DNA of 64,000 nt from Bacillus sp. REN3 (GTDB lineage: Bacteria; Bacillota; Bacilli; Bacillales; Cytobacillaceae): assembly GCF_017912555.1 (NCBI RefSeq), contig NZ_JAERSD010000001.1, positions 1 to 64,000 on the forward strand, in the 5' to 3' direction. Positions 35,276 to 43,664 of this stretch are shown here, piece after piece. Each line of letters begins with the position of its first letter. Positions within the stretch are counted from its first letter, which is position 1. The translations under genes were made by a program, and so were the position numbers. Under the pieces are notes generated by a model. It searched no databases. It saw only the letters and a list, made by a program, of their open reading frames with translations, and was not told the DNA's origin.

Positions 35276-36817
35276 ATGACTACAGCGAAAATTCTTTCCG
35301 AATCATTAGAGGATAAAGTAAAACGGATTGAGGAGGGCGGCCATCAGAAATACCATGACAAGCTTGCCGAACAGAATAAATTGTTTGTCCGCGACCGGCT
35401 GAAGCTGTTATTTGATGGCGGTATTTATAAAGAAGATGGAAAATTCGCGAACTTCCAGGCTGGCGACCTTCCAGCTGACGGTGTCGTTACGGCCATCGGA
35501 GAAATCGGCGACCAGACTGTCTGTGTCATGGCGAACGATTCAACGGTAAAGGCGGGTTCATGGGGATCGAGGACCGTTGAAAAAATCATCCGAATCCAGG
35601 AAACTGCTGAAAAGCTGAAGGTCCCACTGCTGTATCTTGTCGACTCAGCCGGTGCCCGAATCACGGATCAGCTTGAGATGTTCCCGAACCGCCGCGGGGC
35701 AGGACGCATCTTTTACAATCAGGTCAAACTGTCAGGTGTCATCCCGCAAATCTGCCTTCTGTTCGGGCCGTCTGCTGCAGGTGGTGCCTATATCCCGGCA
35801 TTTTGCGATATTGTCATCATGGTTGATAAAAATGCTTCGATGTACCTTGGCTCGCCGAGGATGGCAGAAAAGGTAATTGGCGAAAAGGTAACGCTGGAAG
35901 AAATGGGTGGAGCCCGGATGCACTGCACTGTAAGCGGGGTTGGTGATATGCTGGTTTTCAGTGAGGAAGAAGCCATTGAGGCAGCGAAAAAGTACCTCGG
36001 CTATTTCCCTGCAAATTTCCAGGAGAAACCGAAAATGTTTGAAAGTGTAGCGCCTAAGAGTGGACGGAGTCTCGAAGAAATTATCCCGGTGAACCAAAAT
36101 GCGCCATTTGATATGTATGAAGCAATTGATTCACTGATTGATGAAGGTAGCTTTTTCGAAATCAAAAAGCTGTTTGCCCCAGAATTGATCACTGGACTTG
36201 CGAGGATTGACGGCAGGGCTGTCGGAATCATTGCCAACCAGCCGAAGGTCAAGGGCGGCGTACTTTTCGTCGATTCTGCGGACAAAGGCGCTAAATTCAT
36301 CCAGCTTTGTGACGCCTTCCATATTCCATTGCTGTTCCTCGCTGATGTTCCTGGCTTTATGATCGGGACGAAGGTAGAGCGCGCAGGCATTATCCGGCAC
36401 GGGGCAAAGTTGATTGCAGCAATGAGTTCGGCTACAGTTCCAAAAATTTCTGTCATTGTCAGGAAGGCTTATGGAGCAGGTTTGTACGCAATGGCCGGTC
36501 CTGCATTTGAACCGGATTGCTGCATCGCACTCCCAACAGCGCAAATCGCCGTCATGGGACCAGAGGCAGCAGTCAATGCGGTTTATTCAAATAAAATCAA
36601 TGAAATTTCAGATCCAAAGGAAAAAATAGCATTTGTACAGGAAAAGCATCAGGAATATAAGGAGAGCATAGACATTTACAAGCTTGCTTCCGAATTGATT
36701 GTCGATGATATCGTGGCGGCATCGGACCTAAGGGAAACCCTGATTGACAGATTCAGGCTGTACGAGACGAAAGATCTCTTATTCAGTGTAAGGAAGCACC
36801 CGGTCTATCCCGTCTAA
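35276..36817 (+). CDS. Acyl-CoA carboxyltransferase subunit (propionyl/methylcrotonyl-CoA carboxylase beta type)
   Basis: A 513-residue carboxyltransferase of the fused beta type, with two crotonase-like halves. GGHQKYHDKLAEQNKLFVRDRL is near residue 21, the N-half acyl-CoA loop SAGARI near 123, GPSAAGGAYIPAF near 163, and the C-half loop DVPGFMIGTKVERAGIIRHGAKL near 360 (each quoted in part). It moves the carboxyl from biotin to an acyl-CoA. It resembles YngE of B. subtilis. Propionyl-CoA and methylcrotonyl-CoA cannot be told apart here; the usual partner genes (acyl-CoA dehydrogenase, HMG-CoA lyase, mutase) are not in the window. Confidence 0.93.
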   Translation: MTTAKILSESLEDKVKRIEEGGHQKYHDKLAEQNKLFVRDRLKLLFDGGIYKEDGKFANFQAGDLPADGVVTAIGEIGDQTVCVMANDSTVKAGSWGSRTVEKIIRIQETAEKLKVPLLYLVDSAGARITDQLEMFPNRRGAGRIFYNQVKLSGVIPQICLLFGPSAAGGAYIPAFCDIVIMVDKNASMYLGSPRMAEKVIGEKVTLEEMGGARMHCTVSGVGDMLVFSEEEAIEAAKKYLGYFPANFQEKPKMFESVAPKSGRSLEEIIPVNQNAPFDMYEAIDSLIDEGSFFEIKKLFAPELITGLARIDGRAVGIIANQPKVKGGVLFVDSADKGAKFIQLCDAFHIPLLFLADVPGFMIGTKVERAGIIRHGAKLIAAMSSATVPKISVIVRKAYGAGLYAMAGPAFEPDCCIALPTAQIAVMGPEAAVNAVYSNKINEISDPKEKIAFVQEKHQEYKESIDIYKLASELIVDDIVAASDLRETLIDRFRLYETKDLLFSVRKHPVYPV

Positions 36818-36822
36818 ATAAT

Positions 36823-36858
36823 TCGGAGGTCCTTTAAGGAGGGGCCTCCGATTTTTTT
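36823..36858 (+). terminator. Terminator of the acyl-CoA carboxylase operon
   Basis: TCGGAGG (36823-36829) pairs with CCTCCGA (36845-36851), with an inner CC/GG pairing, followed by eight T's. Confidence 0.9.
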
Positions 36859-36906
36859 TCGGCGAGTTAATGGAACTAAATTTCATCTTTCCTGTCAAAC
36901 ACTTCT

Positions 36907-36935
36907 TTCAAATAAAGCAATGTATCTGATAAAAT
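36907..36935 (+). promoter_or_regulatory. Candidate sigma-A promoter for the panE-like gene
   Basis: TTCAAA (36907-36912), 17 bases, TAAAAT (36930-36935), 31 bases before the start codon. Confidence 0.6.
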
Positions 36936-36965
36936 ATGACTAAAGATACAGTCAGAGGGGATCTT

Positions 36966-37862
36966 ATGAAAATTGCGATTATTGGCGGCGGGTCACTTGG
37001 TCTGCTTTTTGCCTATTACTTAAGCAAAGGACATGATGTCCATTTATACACAAGGACAAAGGAACAATCGGACATAATTAACCGGCATGGAATACATATG
37101 ATTAAGTCAGGGGCTGAGCATACAGCGTCCAATATCACTGCTTCTTCGATCACTGATTGGCAGGGGACGGCGCATCTCACCATTATTGCCGTAAAGCAGT
37201 ATCAGCTTGCTGGTCTTATGCCAAAGCTGAAAGCAAACAGTTCAGGGAGCCTCCTTTTTATACAGAATGGCTACGGGCACATCAAACTGCTTCCCGAACT
37301 GCCGACCATCCCAATTTATCTTGGCTCTGTGGAACATGGGGCGGTAAAGTCAGGCGACAACACCGTCTTCCATAATGGTGAAGGGATTACCCGGGCAGCA
37401 GTTTACAAGGGCAGTGGCAGCCTGCTCGAGAATCTTTCCGTTTCGCTTTCTGATGATTTTCCGGTGATCCTTGAACCGGATTACAAAACAATGCTAATCA
37501 AAAAGCTGGTTGTCAACGCGGTCATCAATCCTTTGACAGCAGTGCTACAGGTGAAAAATGGCGCTTTGATTAGCAATACATATTTTCATGGGATATTCAT
37601 CAGGCTTTTTGAAGAATGCGCAAACGTACTGGAATTGAAAAATCGTGAAGACTATTTCCGCCATGTCGTCGACGTCTGCAAGAAAACGGCCGATAACTAT
37701 TCTTCAATGTACAAGGACATTGAAGAGGGCAGGCAAACAGAAATTGATTCCATCCTCGGATACATGCTGGAAGAAGCTAGAAATAAAAAAATGACTGCTC
37801 CGCTAATATCCAATTATTATTTTTGCGTCAAGGGGAAGGAGCATGAAAGGGAGGAGACGTAA
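36966..37862 (+). CDS. panE: 2-dehydropantoate 2-reductase (YlbQ)
   Basis: A 298-residue NADPH-dependent ketopantoate reductase for pantothenate synthesis. The N-terminal Rossmann motif is KIAIIGGGSLGLLFAYYLS; VKQYQL near residue 77 and the catalytic lysine region MLIKKLVVNAVINPLTA near 178 follow. In B. subtilis this gene is ylbQ and has the same length. The ATG at 36966 follows AGAGGGGAT. It overlaps the next gene by one base. Confidence 0.92.
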   Translation: MKIAIIGGGSLGLLFAYYLSKGHDVHLYTRTKEQSDIINRHGIHMIKSGAEHTASNITASSITDWQGTAHLTIIAVKQYQLAGLMPKLKANSSGSLLFIQNGYGHIKLLPELPTIPIYLGSVEHGAVKSGDNTVFHNGEGITRAAVYKGSGSLLENLSVSLSDDFPVILEPDYKTMLIKKLVVNAVINPLTAVLQVKNGALISNTYFHGIFIRLFEECANVLELKNREDYFRHVVDVCKKTADNYSSMYKDIEEGRQTEIDSILGYMLEEARNKKMTAPLISNYYFCVKGKEHEREET

Positions 37863-38257
37863 TGACAGGAATCGTCTCAGCATTCATCGCCGCTATTATC
37901 ACTGTTCCGCTGCTTGGTTATCTTGCGGTATTCATCATCAGCAAACAATTAACTGGGAATCACCGTCGGTCGGTCAGTCTTGCCATTGATTTCAGCACAA
38001 TCCTCCTTGTACTGTCCGTTCATTTTTTAATTTTCACGATCTGGAACAAATCTTTTCTTTGGCTGATTGTGCTTGTTTTGCTGACAATTGCTGCTCTTTT
38101 CGTCCTAATCCATTGGAAATTAAAAGGGGAAATCGTCCTTCCGAAGGTGTTCAAGGGGTATTGGCGGTTCAACTTCCTGTTGTTTTTTTCTGCTTATATC
38201 ATCCTCATCATGTTTGGACTGTTTCAACGCCTCACCTTTTTATTTTCCCACCCTTAA
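37862..38257 (+). CDS. DUF3397 family membrane protein
   Basis: A 131-residue protein with four membrane helices, matching the DUF3397 family (PLLGYLAVFIISKQ, GYWRFNFLLFFSAYIIL). The function is unknown. It overlaps panE by one base and lies before bshC, a recurrent arrangement in Bacillus-group genomes. Confidence 0.82.
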   Translation: MTGIVSAFIAAIITVPLLGYLAVFIISKQLTGNHRRSVSLAIDFSTILLVLSVHFLIFTIWNKSFLWLIVLVLLTIAALFVLIHWKLKGEIVLPKVFKGYWRFNFLLFFSAYIILIMFGLFQRLTFLFSHP

Positions 38258-38314
38258 AAACTTTGATATCGGAAATTTCGAAAGGCAAAGTTTTTTTCAT
38301 TTGGATTCAAACAA

Positions 38315-38323
38315 TGCTATACT
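38315..38323 (+). promoter_or_regulatory. Extended -10 promoter element before bshC
   Basis: TGC followed by TATACT is an extended -10 element, 43 bases before the bshC start. No clear -35 is seen. Confidence 0.45.
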
Positions 38324-38365
38324 CTTAACAGTGAAAATCGTTTATGAGAAAGGAAGTACAAATTA

Positions 38366-40000
38366 ATGGAGATGATGAATCTCTCTCTTCCGGCAGCAAA
38401 CCGGTTTGCGACAGATTATCTTGCTGGAAGCAATGGACTACAGAGCTTCTTTCATTATAATTACCAGGTTGAAAATGATTACGTTCATCGGCTTGATGAA
38501 CTTAAAAATAGATCCTTTATGAGAGTTGAACTTGCCGATCATATCGAGTCATTCATGTCCCGATATGCCCATAGTGACAAAACAGCAGACAGCATCAGGA
38601 AACTGAAGGAGGAAAATAGTGTTGCAGTCATTGGCGGACAGCAGGCCGGCATTTTGACAGGCCCTCTATATACCATCCACAAAGTCATCTCGATTATCAA
38701 ACTCGCGGAACAGAAAGAGGCCGAACTTGGCGTCCCTGTAGTCCCGATTTTCTGGATTGCTGGCGAGGATCATGATTATCAGGAAGTTAACCATGTCTAT
38801 GTCATGAATAACAGCAAGCGGGAAAAATGGCTGTATCCCGAAAAGAATCTTGAGAAAAAGATGGTTTCCGAGATTTGCATCAATAAGGAGCGGTGTTATA
38901 ACTGGATTGAAGAGATTTTTGGCACATTCGGTGAAACACAGCATACAAAGCAGGTTCTGGCCTTTGCTCTTGGTTCTCTGGAGACAGCCGATTCCTTTGT
39001 TGATTTTTTTGCTTCTATTATTATGGAGCTTTTCAAGGATTCTGGACTGTTGATTGTCGATTCAGGGAACAAGGAGCTCCGGAAGCTTGAAAAAGAATTT
39101 TTTATCCGGCAAATCAATGAATACAAAAAAATAACCTCTGCCGTCCTTGATCAACAAAAAATCACGGGTGCAGCTGGTTATCCCAAGATGATTGATATCA
39201 GTGAAAATGCCGCCAATATCTTCTATTATGACGAAGAAGTGAAGGAACGGATCCTTCTTCAATATGATTACGAGAATTCCATATTCACCGGCAAAAATGA
39301 CGAAGTGAAATTTTCCCTTGATGAACTGCTGGAAATTGCGAACGAATATCCGGAGAGGCTTAGTAACAATGTCGTCACCAGACCGTTGATGCAAGAATCC
39401 CTTTTCCCAACGCTTGCATTTATCGGAGGTCCGGGTGAAATCGCTTATTGGGCCGAACTCAAACTAATGTTCGAACATTTTGGATTGAAAATGCCGCCTT
39501 TGGTTCCGCGGCTGAACATCACAATCCTTGACCGGTCAATCGAAACGGACTTGAATGATCTCGGACTCGATCTGAAAGAAGTGCTGACCTCTGGCGCGGG
39601 CACGCACGAACTCAAATTCATCGAATCCCTGAAGGACCGGGAAGTCGAGGAGCTATTTGCTAACGTGAAATCGATGCTTGACGAACAGTACAAACTAGTC
39701 AGGGAGAAATCTAGCCGCATTGATGCTGGCCTGCTGCCGCTTCTTGAAAAGAATGAATCGATTGTGCTCAGCCAGCTCAGCTTCATGGAAGGGAAAATTG
39801 AGGAAGCTGTTTGCCGGAAGCATGATCACATCCTAAAAAAATTCGCAAGAATCGAAAATGCCTTGAGGCCAGGAGGTTCCCCTCAAGAAAGAGTCTGGAA
39901 CCCTTTTTATTATCTGAATAGGTATGGACTCCGCTTCATTTCAGAGTTGCTTGATTTGGACTATCGATTCGATGGCACCCATAAAATCATAAAAATGTGA
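38366..40000 (+). CDS. bshC: Bacillithiol synthase BshC
   Basis: A 544-residue protein (YllA in B. subtilis) that adds cysteine to glucosaminyl-malate, the last step of bacillithiol synthesis. The start MNLSLPAANRFATDYL, GGQQAGILTGPLYTIHK near residue 90, FWIAGEDHDYQEVNH near 130 and GGPGEIAYWAELK near 355 are family blocks. The C-terminal part has a long coiled coil (residues about 415-500). A good ribosome site (GAAAGGAAG) precedes the ATG. It marks the left edge of the accessory island. Confidence 0.95.
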   Translation: MEMMNLSLPAANRFATDYLAGSNGLQSFFHYNYQVENDYVHRLDELKNRSFMRVELADHIESFMSRYAHSDKTADSIRKLKEENSVAVIGGQQAGILTGPLYTIHKVISIIKLAEQKEAELGVPVVPIFWIAGEDHDYQEVNHVYVMNNSKREKWLYPEKNLEKKMVSEICINKERCYNWIEEIFGTFGETQHTKQVLAFALGSLETADSFVDFFASIIMELFKDSGLLIVDSGNKELRKLEKEFFIRQINEYKKITSAVLDQQKITGAAGYPKMIDISENAANIFYYDEEVKERILLQYDYENSIFTGKNDEVKFSLDELLEIANEYPERLSNNVVTRPLMQESLFPTLAFIGGPGEIAYWAELKLMFEHFGLKMPPLVPRLNITILDRSIETDLNDLGLDLKEVLTSGAGTHELKFIESLKDREVEELFANVKSMLDEQYKLVREKSSRIDAGLLPLLEKNESIVLSQLSFMEGKIEEAVCRKHDHILKKFARIENALRPGGSPQERVWNPFYYLNRYGLRFISELLDLDYRFDGTHKIIKM

Positions 40001-40006
40001 TTGGAG

Positions 40007-40035
40007 GCTCCACCCAGGATTGGGTGGAGCTTTTT
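40007..40035 (+). terminator. Terminator of bshC
   Basis: GCTCCACCCA (40007-40016) pairs perfectly with TGGGTGGAGC (40021-40030), 4-base loop, five T's. Confidence 0.93.
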
Positions 40036-40655
40036 CCATTCCACGGAATAGATGCTCCTGGTTAAATTCACAATCGAATACAAGGAGCGACTAAGGAAAA
40101 TGTCTGAAACATAAATCATCCTGCTGGTGAACTTGAGGTTGAAAACACCGTTCACTCTTCCAAAACAGGCAAAATACATTACTCGAAATGCTGTTCATAA
40201 AAAACTAGTGACAGGAATCTGTTGTCTTTATAAAAAGCTTTGTTAATGCATTCTCGGCAAAAAGGACACTATTTGTGTATCAAAAATCTATGACAAGAAA
40301 GTGTAAAATTGAAAAGAAAAAGGAGCCTTTATACATATATGAAAACAAAAGTGTTACTGAGAGAGATATATCAAGGTATATTAATTTATTTATTTGATTA
40401 TATTAGCCCCATATTTTGCACCTTTTTAACAGGCTGACAAAAGTTTTTGGTTATTGTCAGTGTGCTAATCCGTATGCTATTTGCTATGCGGATTGATGTG
40501 CTTAAAAGCTTAGGTGGATTTTGGAAGTTTATATTAAGGTTGAAAAATAAGCTTATTGAAATACGGTTTAATTAAAAAAGAATTTGGAAAACAAAGGAAT
40601 TATTATTGTCATACTTGAACTAAAATAAATCAGAAGAAAAAAAGGGGAGAGTATT
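40036..40655. other. AT-rich non-coding stretch at the left edge of the accessory island
   Basis: About 620 bases with no gene. The composition falls to clearly AT-rich after about 40200. An imperfect inverted repeat at about 40467-40494 (AATCCG with CGGATT outermost) could be a terminator or insertion scar. No transposase remnant or target-site duplication was found. Confidence 0.5.
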
Positions 40656-41289
40656 TTGGGTTCAAGAATAATGCACTCAATTATTGGCAAAAAAATTGCA
40701 GAGGCTTTATCGATCGAGGGCAAAACATCATTTTTGTTTGGCAGCATTGCTCCAGACGCAGTTTTTTCATTCGATGAAAAAAAACTTATCACATTTCTTC
40801 ATAGGTGAAGTGCAAGATTATTCAAGAAGCGTTGATTACATAGGGTTTTTACGTAAATATGGTTCGCAAGTAGAAAACCCTTATATATTGGGGTACTGTG
40901 CACATTTAATTGCTGATGATATATGGTTAAGAGGATTTAACCTGTCTTGGTTAAGGAACAGAATGGATGTTGATGATGGATTATACAAGTTATACCATAA
41001 TGATTTCCGATTGCTAAATGGGAAGTTATTAGAACACTATGGTTTTACAGATGAATTGAGAAAGTTATTTAGTCAATTTCCTACAATCTTAGATTTGGAT
41101 GAGGTTACTTCGATAGATATTGAAAAATTTGTTCCTTATGTATTAGGAGATATGGAATACGATAAGGAAGTTCTAAATGAAAAACTTAATGTTTTTACTT
41201 TTAATCAAATAATCGGTTATATAGAGACATCAGTTGATCTTGGGATACAGATTATTAAACCAATCCTTACAAAACAAGCCAGAGACTAA
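40656..41289 (+). pseudogene. Zinc-dependent phospholipase C-like protein, frameshifted
   Basis: Two frames together make one protein. From TTG 40656 (six bases after AGGGGAGAG) frame 1 reads GSRIMHSIIGKKIAEAL, FLFGSIAPDAV and FSFDEKK, then stops at 40808. From the run of eight A's at 40777-40784 the next frame continues NLSHFFIGEVQDYSRS, YILGYCAHLIADDIWLRGF and on to 41289. Seven A's would restore one frame of about 210 residues. The histidine pattern (MHSIIG, the APD motif, HF, AHLIADD) fits the zinc-dependent phospholipase C/hydrolase family. It may be a pseudogene, a phase-variable gene or a sequencing error. Confidence 0.78.
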
Positions 41290-41399
41290 TCTGTATATAC
41301 CCATGGGAAATTAGCTACCTTTTTTCAATTCTATCTAAAACTGGGAAAGCTTAATATGCAATAAATAAACAAAAATTTCTGAATAAGAGAGGTTGAAAT

Positions 41400-41906
41400 A
41401 TGCCCTTTCCAACACACATTGTATCTGCTGGTGGATTTGTTGAAGATTCGGAAGGAAATATTCTTTTAGTAAAAACTCGTGACGGTGGTTGGGTTTACCC
41501 TGGAGGACAAGTGGAAGCCGGAGAAAACCTTATGGATGCTTTGGTTCGTGAAATCAAAGAAGAAAGTGGAATTAGCACGACGGTTAGCTACTTAGTTGGT
41601 GTCTACTCAAATACGGGATCTTTTAAATGGTACGATGGTGTAACTGATGTTCCTACTCAAGTTATTTTTGATTTCGTATGTCAACCTGTTGGTGGTCAGT
41701 TAGCTGTTTCTGAAGAAACCACTGATAGCCACTGGGTAGCGAAAGATCAAGTTCTTGACTTGGTTACACATCCAGCTATTCGAACTCGCTATCAAGCTTA
41801 TTTGGAGTTTAAGGGAGAGGTAAATTACATTGAATATATTACGAAGCCCGAGTTCAAAATCAAGCACCAGACAGGGATATCGAAGCAGATTATTTTTCCA
41901 TTATGA
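41400..41906 (+). CDS. NUDIX hydrolase
   Basis: A 168-residue protein with a complete Nudix box: GGQVEAGE, seven residues, then REIKEESGI (residues about 35-58). The N-terminal strand FVEDSEGNILLVKTRDGGWVYPGG (quoted in part) is typical. Nudix enzymes cleave nucleoside diphosphates linked to another moiety; the substrate is not predictable. AGAGAGG precedes the ATG. It lies in the island with a second NUDIX gene 107 bases downstream. Confidence 0.9.
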   Translation: MPFPTHIVSAGGFVEDSEGNILLVKTRDGGWVYPGGQVEAGENLMDALVREIKEESGISTTVSYLVGVYSNTGSFKWYDGVTDVPTQVIFDFVCQPVGGQLAVSEETTDSHWVAKDQVLDLVTHPAIRTRYQAYLEFKGEVNYIEYITKPEFKIKHQTGISKQIIFPL

Positions 41907-42013
41907 TATTGGCAGTCGCATTGATTGGAAGGAAAAATTCCTTTTGAAAAATATCCTTTTAATGAAACGGTGCAGTTAAACTGAAGAGTAATTATATCAC
42001 TAGGAGATCAATT

Positions 42014-42601
42014 ATGTTAAAGGGAAATAATATACGAACTTCGGGCGCTTATGTTTTATATAAAGGTTTATTTATATTCCAAGTTGGTCCAACCAAAGAA
42101 GGTGATAAACTTGGAGTAGTCAGATTGGGTGGACATAGAGAAAATAATGAAACTGCTTTGGAAACAGCAAAACGTGAAGTGTTTGAAGAAGCTCAAGTAG
42201 AAATTGAACCTTTTAATCCAAATACAACATTTTTTCTTAGTGAGTGGGACGAGGAACCTACTAAAGCAAATGTAAATGAACCCGTTTCTCCGATTCTAAT
42301 TAAAGGAAGTAAGGAATTTTCATATACGGTAATGTATCTATCTAATACATTATCTATGCCAACTCCCTCTTCTGAATCGAGAGGTATATTATTGCTTTCA
42401 CCATTGGAAGTAGATCTTATTTGTCGTAGGAAAATATCGCTAAGTGATTTTCAAAAATCAGATGGAGTTTCTATTATTAAATCAGAAATAGATGCTAATC
42501 TAATCCTACAACCTTTTCCTCAATTATTATTCCTATCACGGTTGCTAAATGAAGAAACTGAACTAATGGAACGCTTTATTGATTCATCCTCATCCATCTA
42601 A
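42014..42601 (+). CDS. NUDIX-fold protein with variant Nudix box
   Basis: A 195-residue protein with a Nudix fold: RLGGHRENNETALETAKREV then FEEAQVE (residues about 37-62). The catalytic REVFEE is present, but the usual glycine after EEx is glutamine. The region after residue 110 is a family-specific helical extension ending in LLFLSRLLNEETELMERF. GGAGAT precedes the ATG. The gene is AT-rich like the rest of the island and unlike the flanking core genes, which suggests gain by transfer. Confidence 0.78.
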   Translation: MLKGNNIRTSGAYVLYKGLFIFQVGPTKEGDKLGVVRLGGHRENNETALETAKREVFEEAQVEIEPFNPNTTFFLSEWDEEPTKANVNEPVSPILIKGSKEFSYTVMYLSNTLSMPTPSSESRGILLLSPLEVDLICRRKISLSDFQKSDGVSIIKSEIDANLILQPFPQLLFLSRLLNEETELMERFIDSSSSI

Positions 42602-43120
42602 CGGGTCCAGATTACAGAAGCAACGTATAGATGTGCAGAACGGTCTACTGCAATCGGGGGCGAGTGTTGTACGTGCGTCTCTTTTTTCTTCTTCATCGGG
42701 TGCTTTAGTTAAATAACAGAGGTAAATCCGATACTTTGAACATTCTTGCTGTATTATATAACTAAATTGTTGATTGAACGAAATGAGCAAAAAAATGATG
42801 ATTTGATCTGGGACACTCCACCTCATTTTTCAGTTGCGTAACATTAAATTAAACTTCTTACTAACATTGGAGTTCCTTTTTACTTTTTGTTGTTATTAAA
42901 AAATACAGTAATAGAAACAGCTTAGCTGATATAGCCAAGCTGTTTTTGTTTTTGAAGGAGTAGAAGAATAAAAGATAACAAATACTTGTCATTAGTCTTG
43001 TGTCATTAAAGTAGACGTTTATTTATCATTCTTTTGTGTCAATTATATCCAGATATTTTTTGTCTTTCATCACTTATTAAGGGAGGATTTAATAGCAACG
43101 GAGAGAATATATAGATTATA
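42602..43120. other. Intergenic stretch between the island and mraZ
   Basis: About 520 AT-rich bases with no gene. It contains the hairpin at 42915-42945 and must hold the promoter of the mraZ operon, probably at 43060-43120, but I see no clean -35/-10 pair. Confidence 0.5.
42915..42951 (+). terminator. Terminator at the right edge of the accessory island
   Basis: AAACAGCTT (42915-42923) pairs with AAGCTGTTT (42937-42945), with inner AGCT/AGC pairing, followed by T-rich sequence. Confidence 0.8.
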
Positions 43121-43146
43121 GTGGTGAAAAGTGGGGGAATGTGGTA
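43121..43146 (+). promoter_or_regulatory. Candidate MraZ operator, three GTGG direct repeats at 10-bp spacing
   Basis: GTGGTG at 43121, GTGGGG at 43131 and GTGGTA at 43141 are spaced exactly ten bases apart, 30 to 55 bases before the mraZ start codon. MraZ in E. coli binds three direct TGGG-type repeats with 10-bp period in its own promoter. Two more GTGG cores follow at 43162 and 43171, next to the start codon. Confidence 0.75.
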
Positions 43147-43175
43147 CATTGTATTTAGAAAGTGGGGGTAGTGGC

Positions 43176-43607
43176 ATGTTCATGGGCGAATACCATCATA
43201 ATGTTGATAATAAGGGTCGCTTGATCATCCCTGCCAAAGTCCGTGAGAATCTGGGTGAAGTTTTTGTCCTCACCCGTGGACTTGACCAGTGCTTATTTGG
43301 ATACCCGCTTTCAGAGTGGTCAGTGATCGAGGAAAAACTGAAAGGTCTTCCGCTGACTAAAAAAGATGCCAGGGCATTTACCCGTTTTTTCTTTTCAGGC
43401 GCTACCGAGAGTGAAATTGACAAACAGGGGAGAGTCAATATCCCATCCCCGCTTATGCAATACGCAAAGCTTGATAAAGAGTGTGTCATCTTAGGAGTTT
43501 CCAATCGAATTGAAATATGGAGCAAATCAATCTGGGAGGATTATTTTGCAGAATCCGAGGAGTCATTTGCCGAAATTGCTGAAAATATGATTGGGTTTGA
43601 TATTTAA
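43176..43607 (+). CDS. mraZ: Transcriptional regulator MraZ
   Basis: A 143-residue protein of two AbrB-like swapped-hairpin units (residues 1-55 and 75-125), each with a DxxGR motif: [11 protein letters not shown] and [10 protein letters not shown]. MraZ forms a ring and represses the dcw cluster by binding upstream repeats. I start it at ATG 43176 (MFMGEY), the family start; the frame is open further upstream (to 43131), where those bases are the operator array instead. It is the first gene of the dcw cluster. Confidence 0.94.
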   Translation: MFMGEYHHNVDNKGRLIIPAKVRENLGEVFVLTRGLDQCLFGYPLSEWSVIEEKLKGLPLTKKDARAFTRFFFSGATESEIDKQGRVNIPSPLMQYAKLDKECVILGVSNRIEIWSKSIWEDYFAESEESFAEIAENMIGFDI

Positions 43608-43608
43608 G

Positions 43609-43636
43609 GGTAATACTATTCTGATATAATATTACC
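43609..43636 (+). promoter_or_regulatory. Dyad element with an internal extended -10 sequence between mraZ and rsmH
   Basis: GGTAATA (43609-43615) and TATTACC (43630-43636) are inverted copies, and between them lies TGATATAAT (43622-43630), an extended -10 element. It may be a second promoter for rsmH under the control of a dimeric protein. No -35 is evident. Confidence 0.4.
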
Positions 43637-43664
43637 TGCTCCTCGATTGGAAAGGTGGAAAGAA

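Noticed and set aside
43131-43175. Upstream start for mraZ at 43131
   Set aside because: The added residues are not part of the MraZ family and the bases form the GTGG repeat array.
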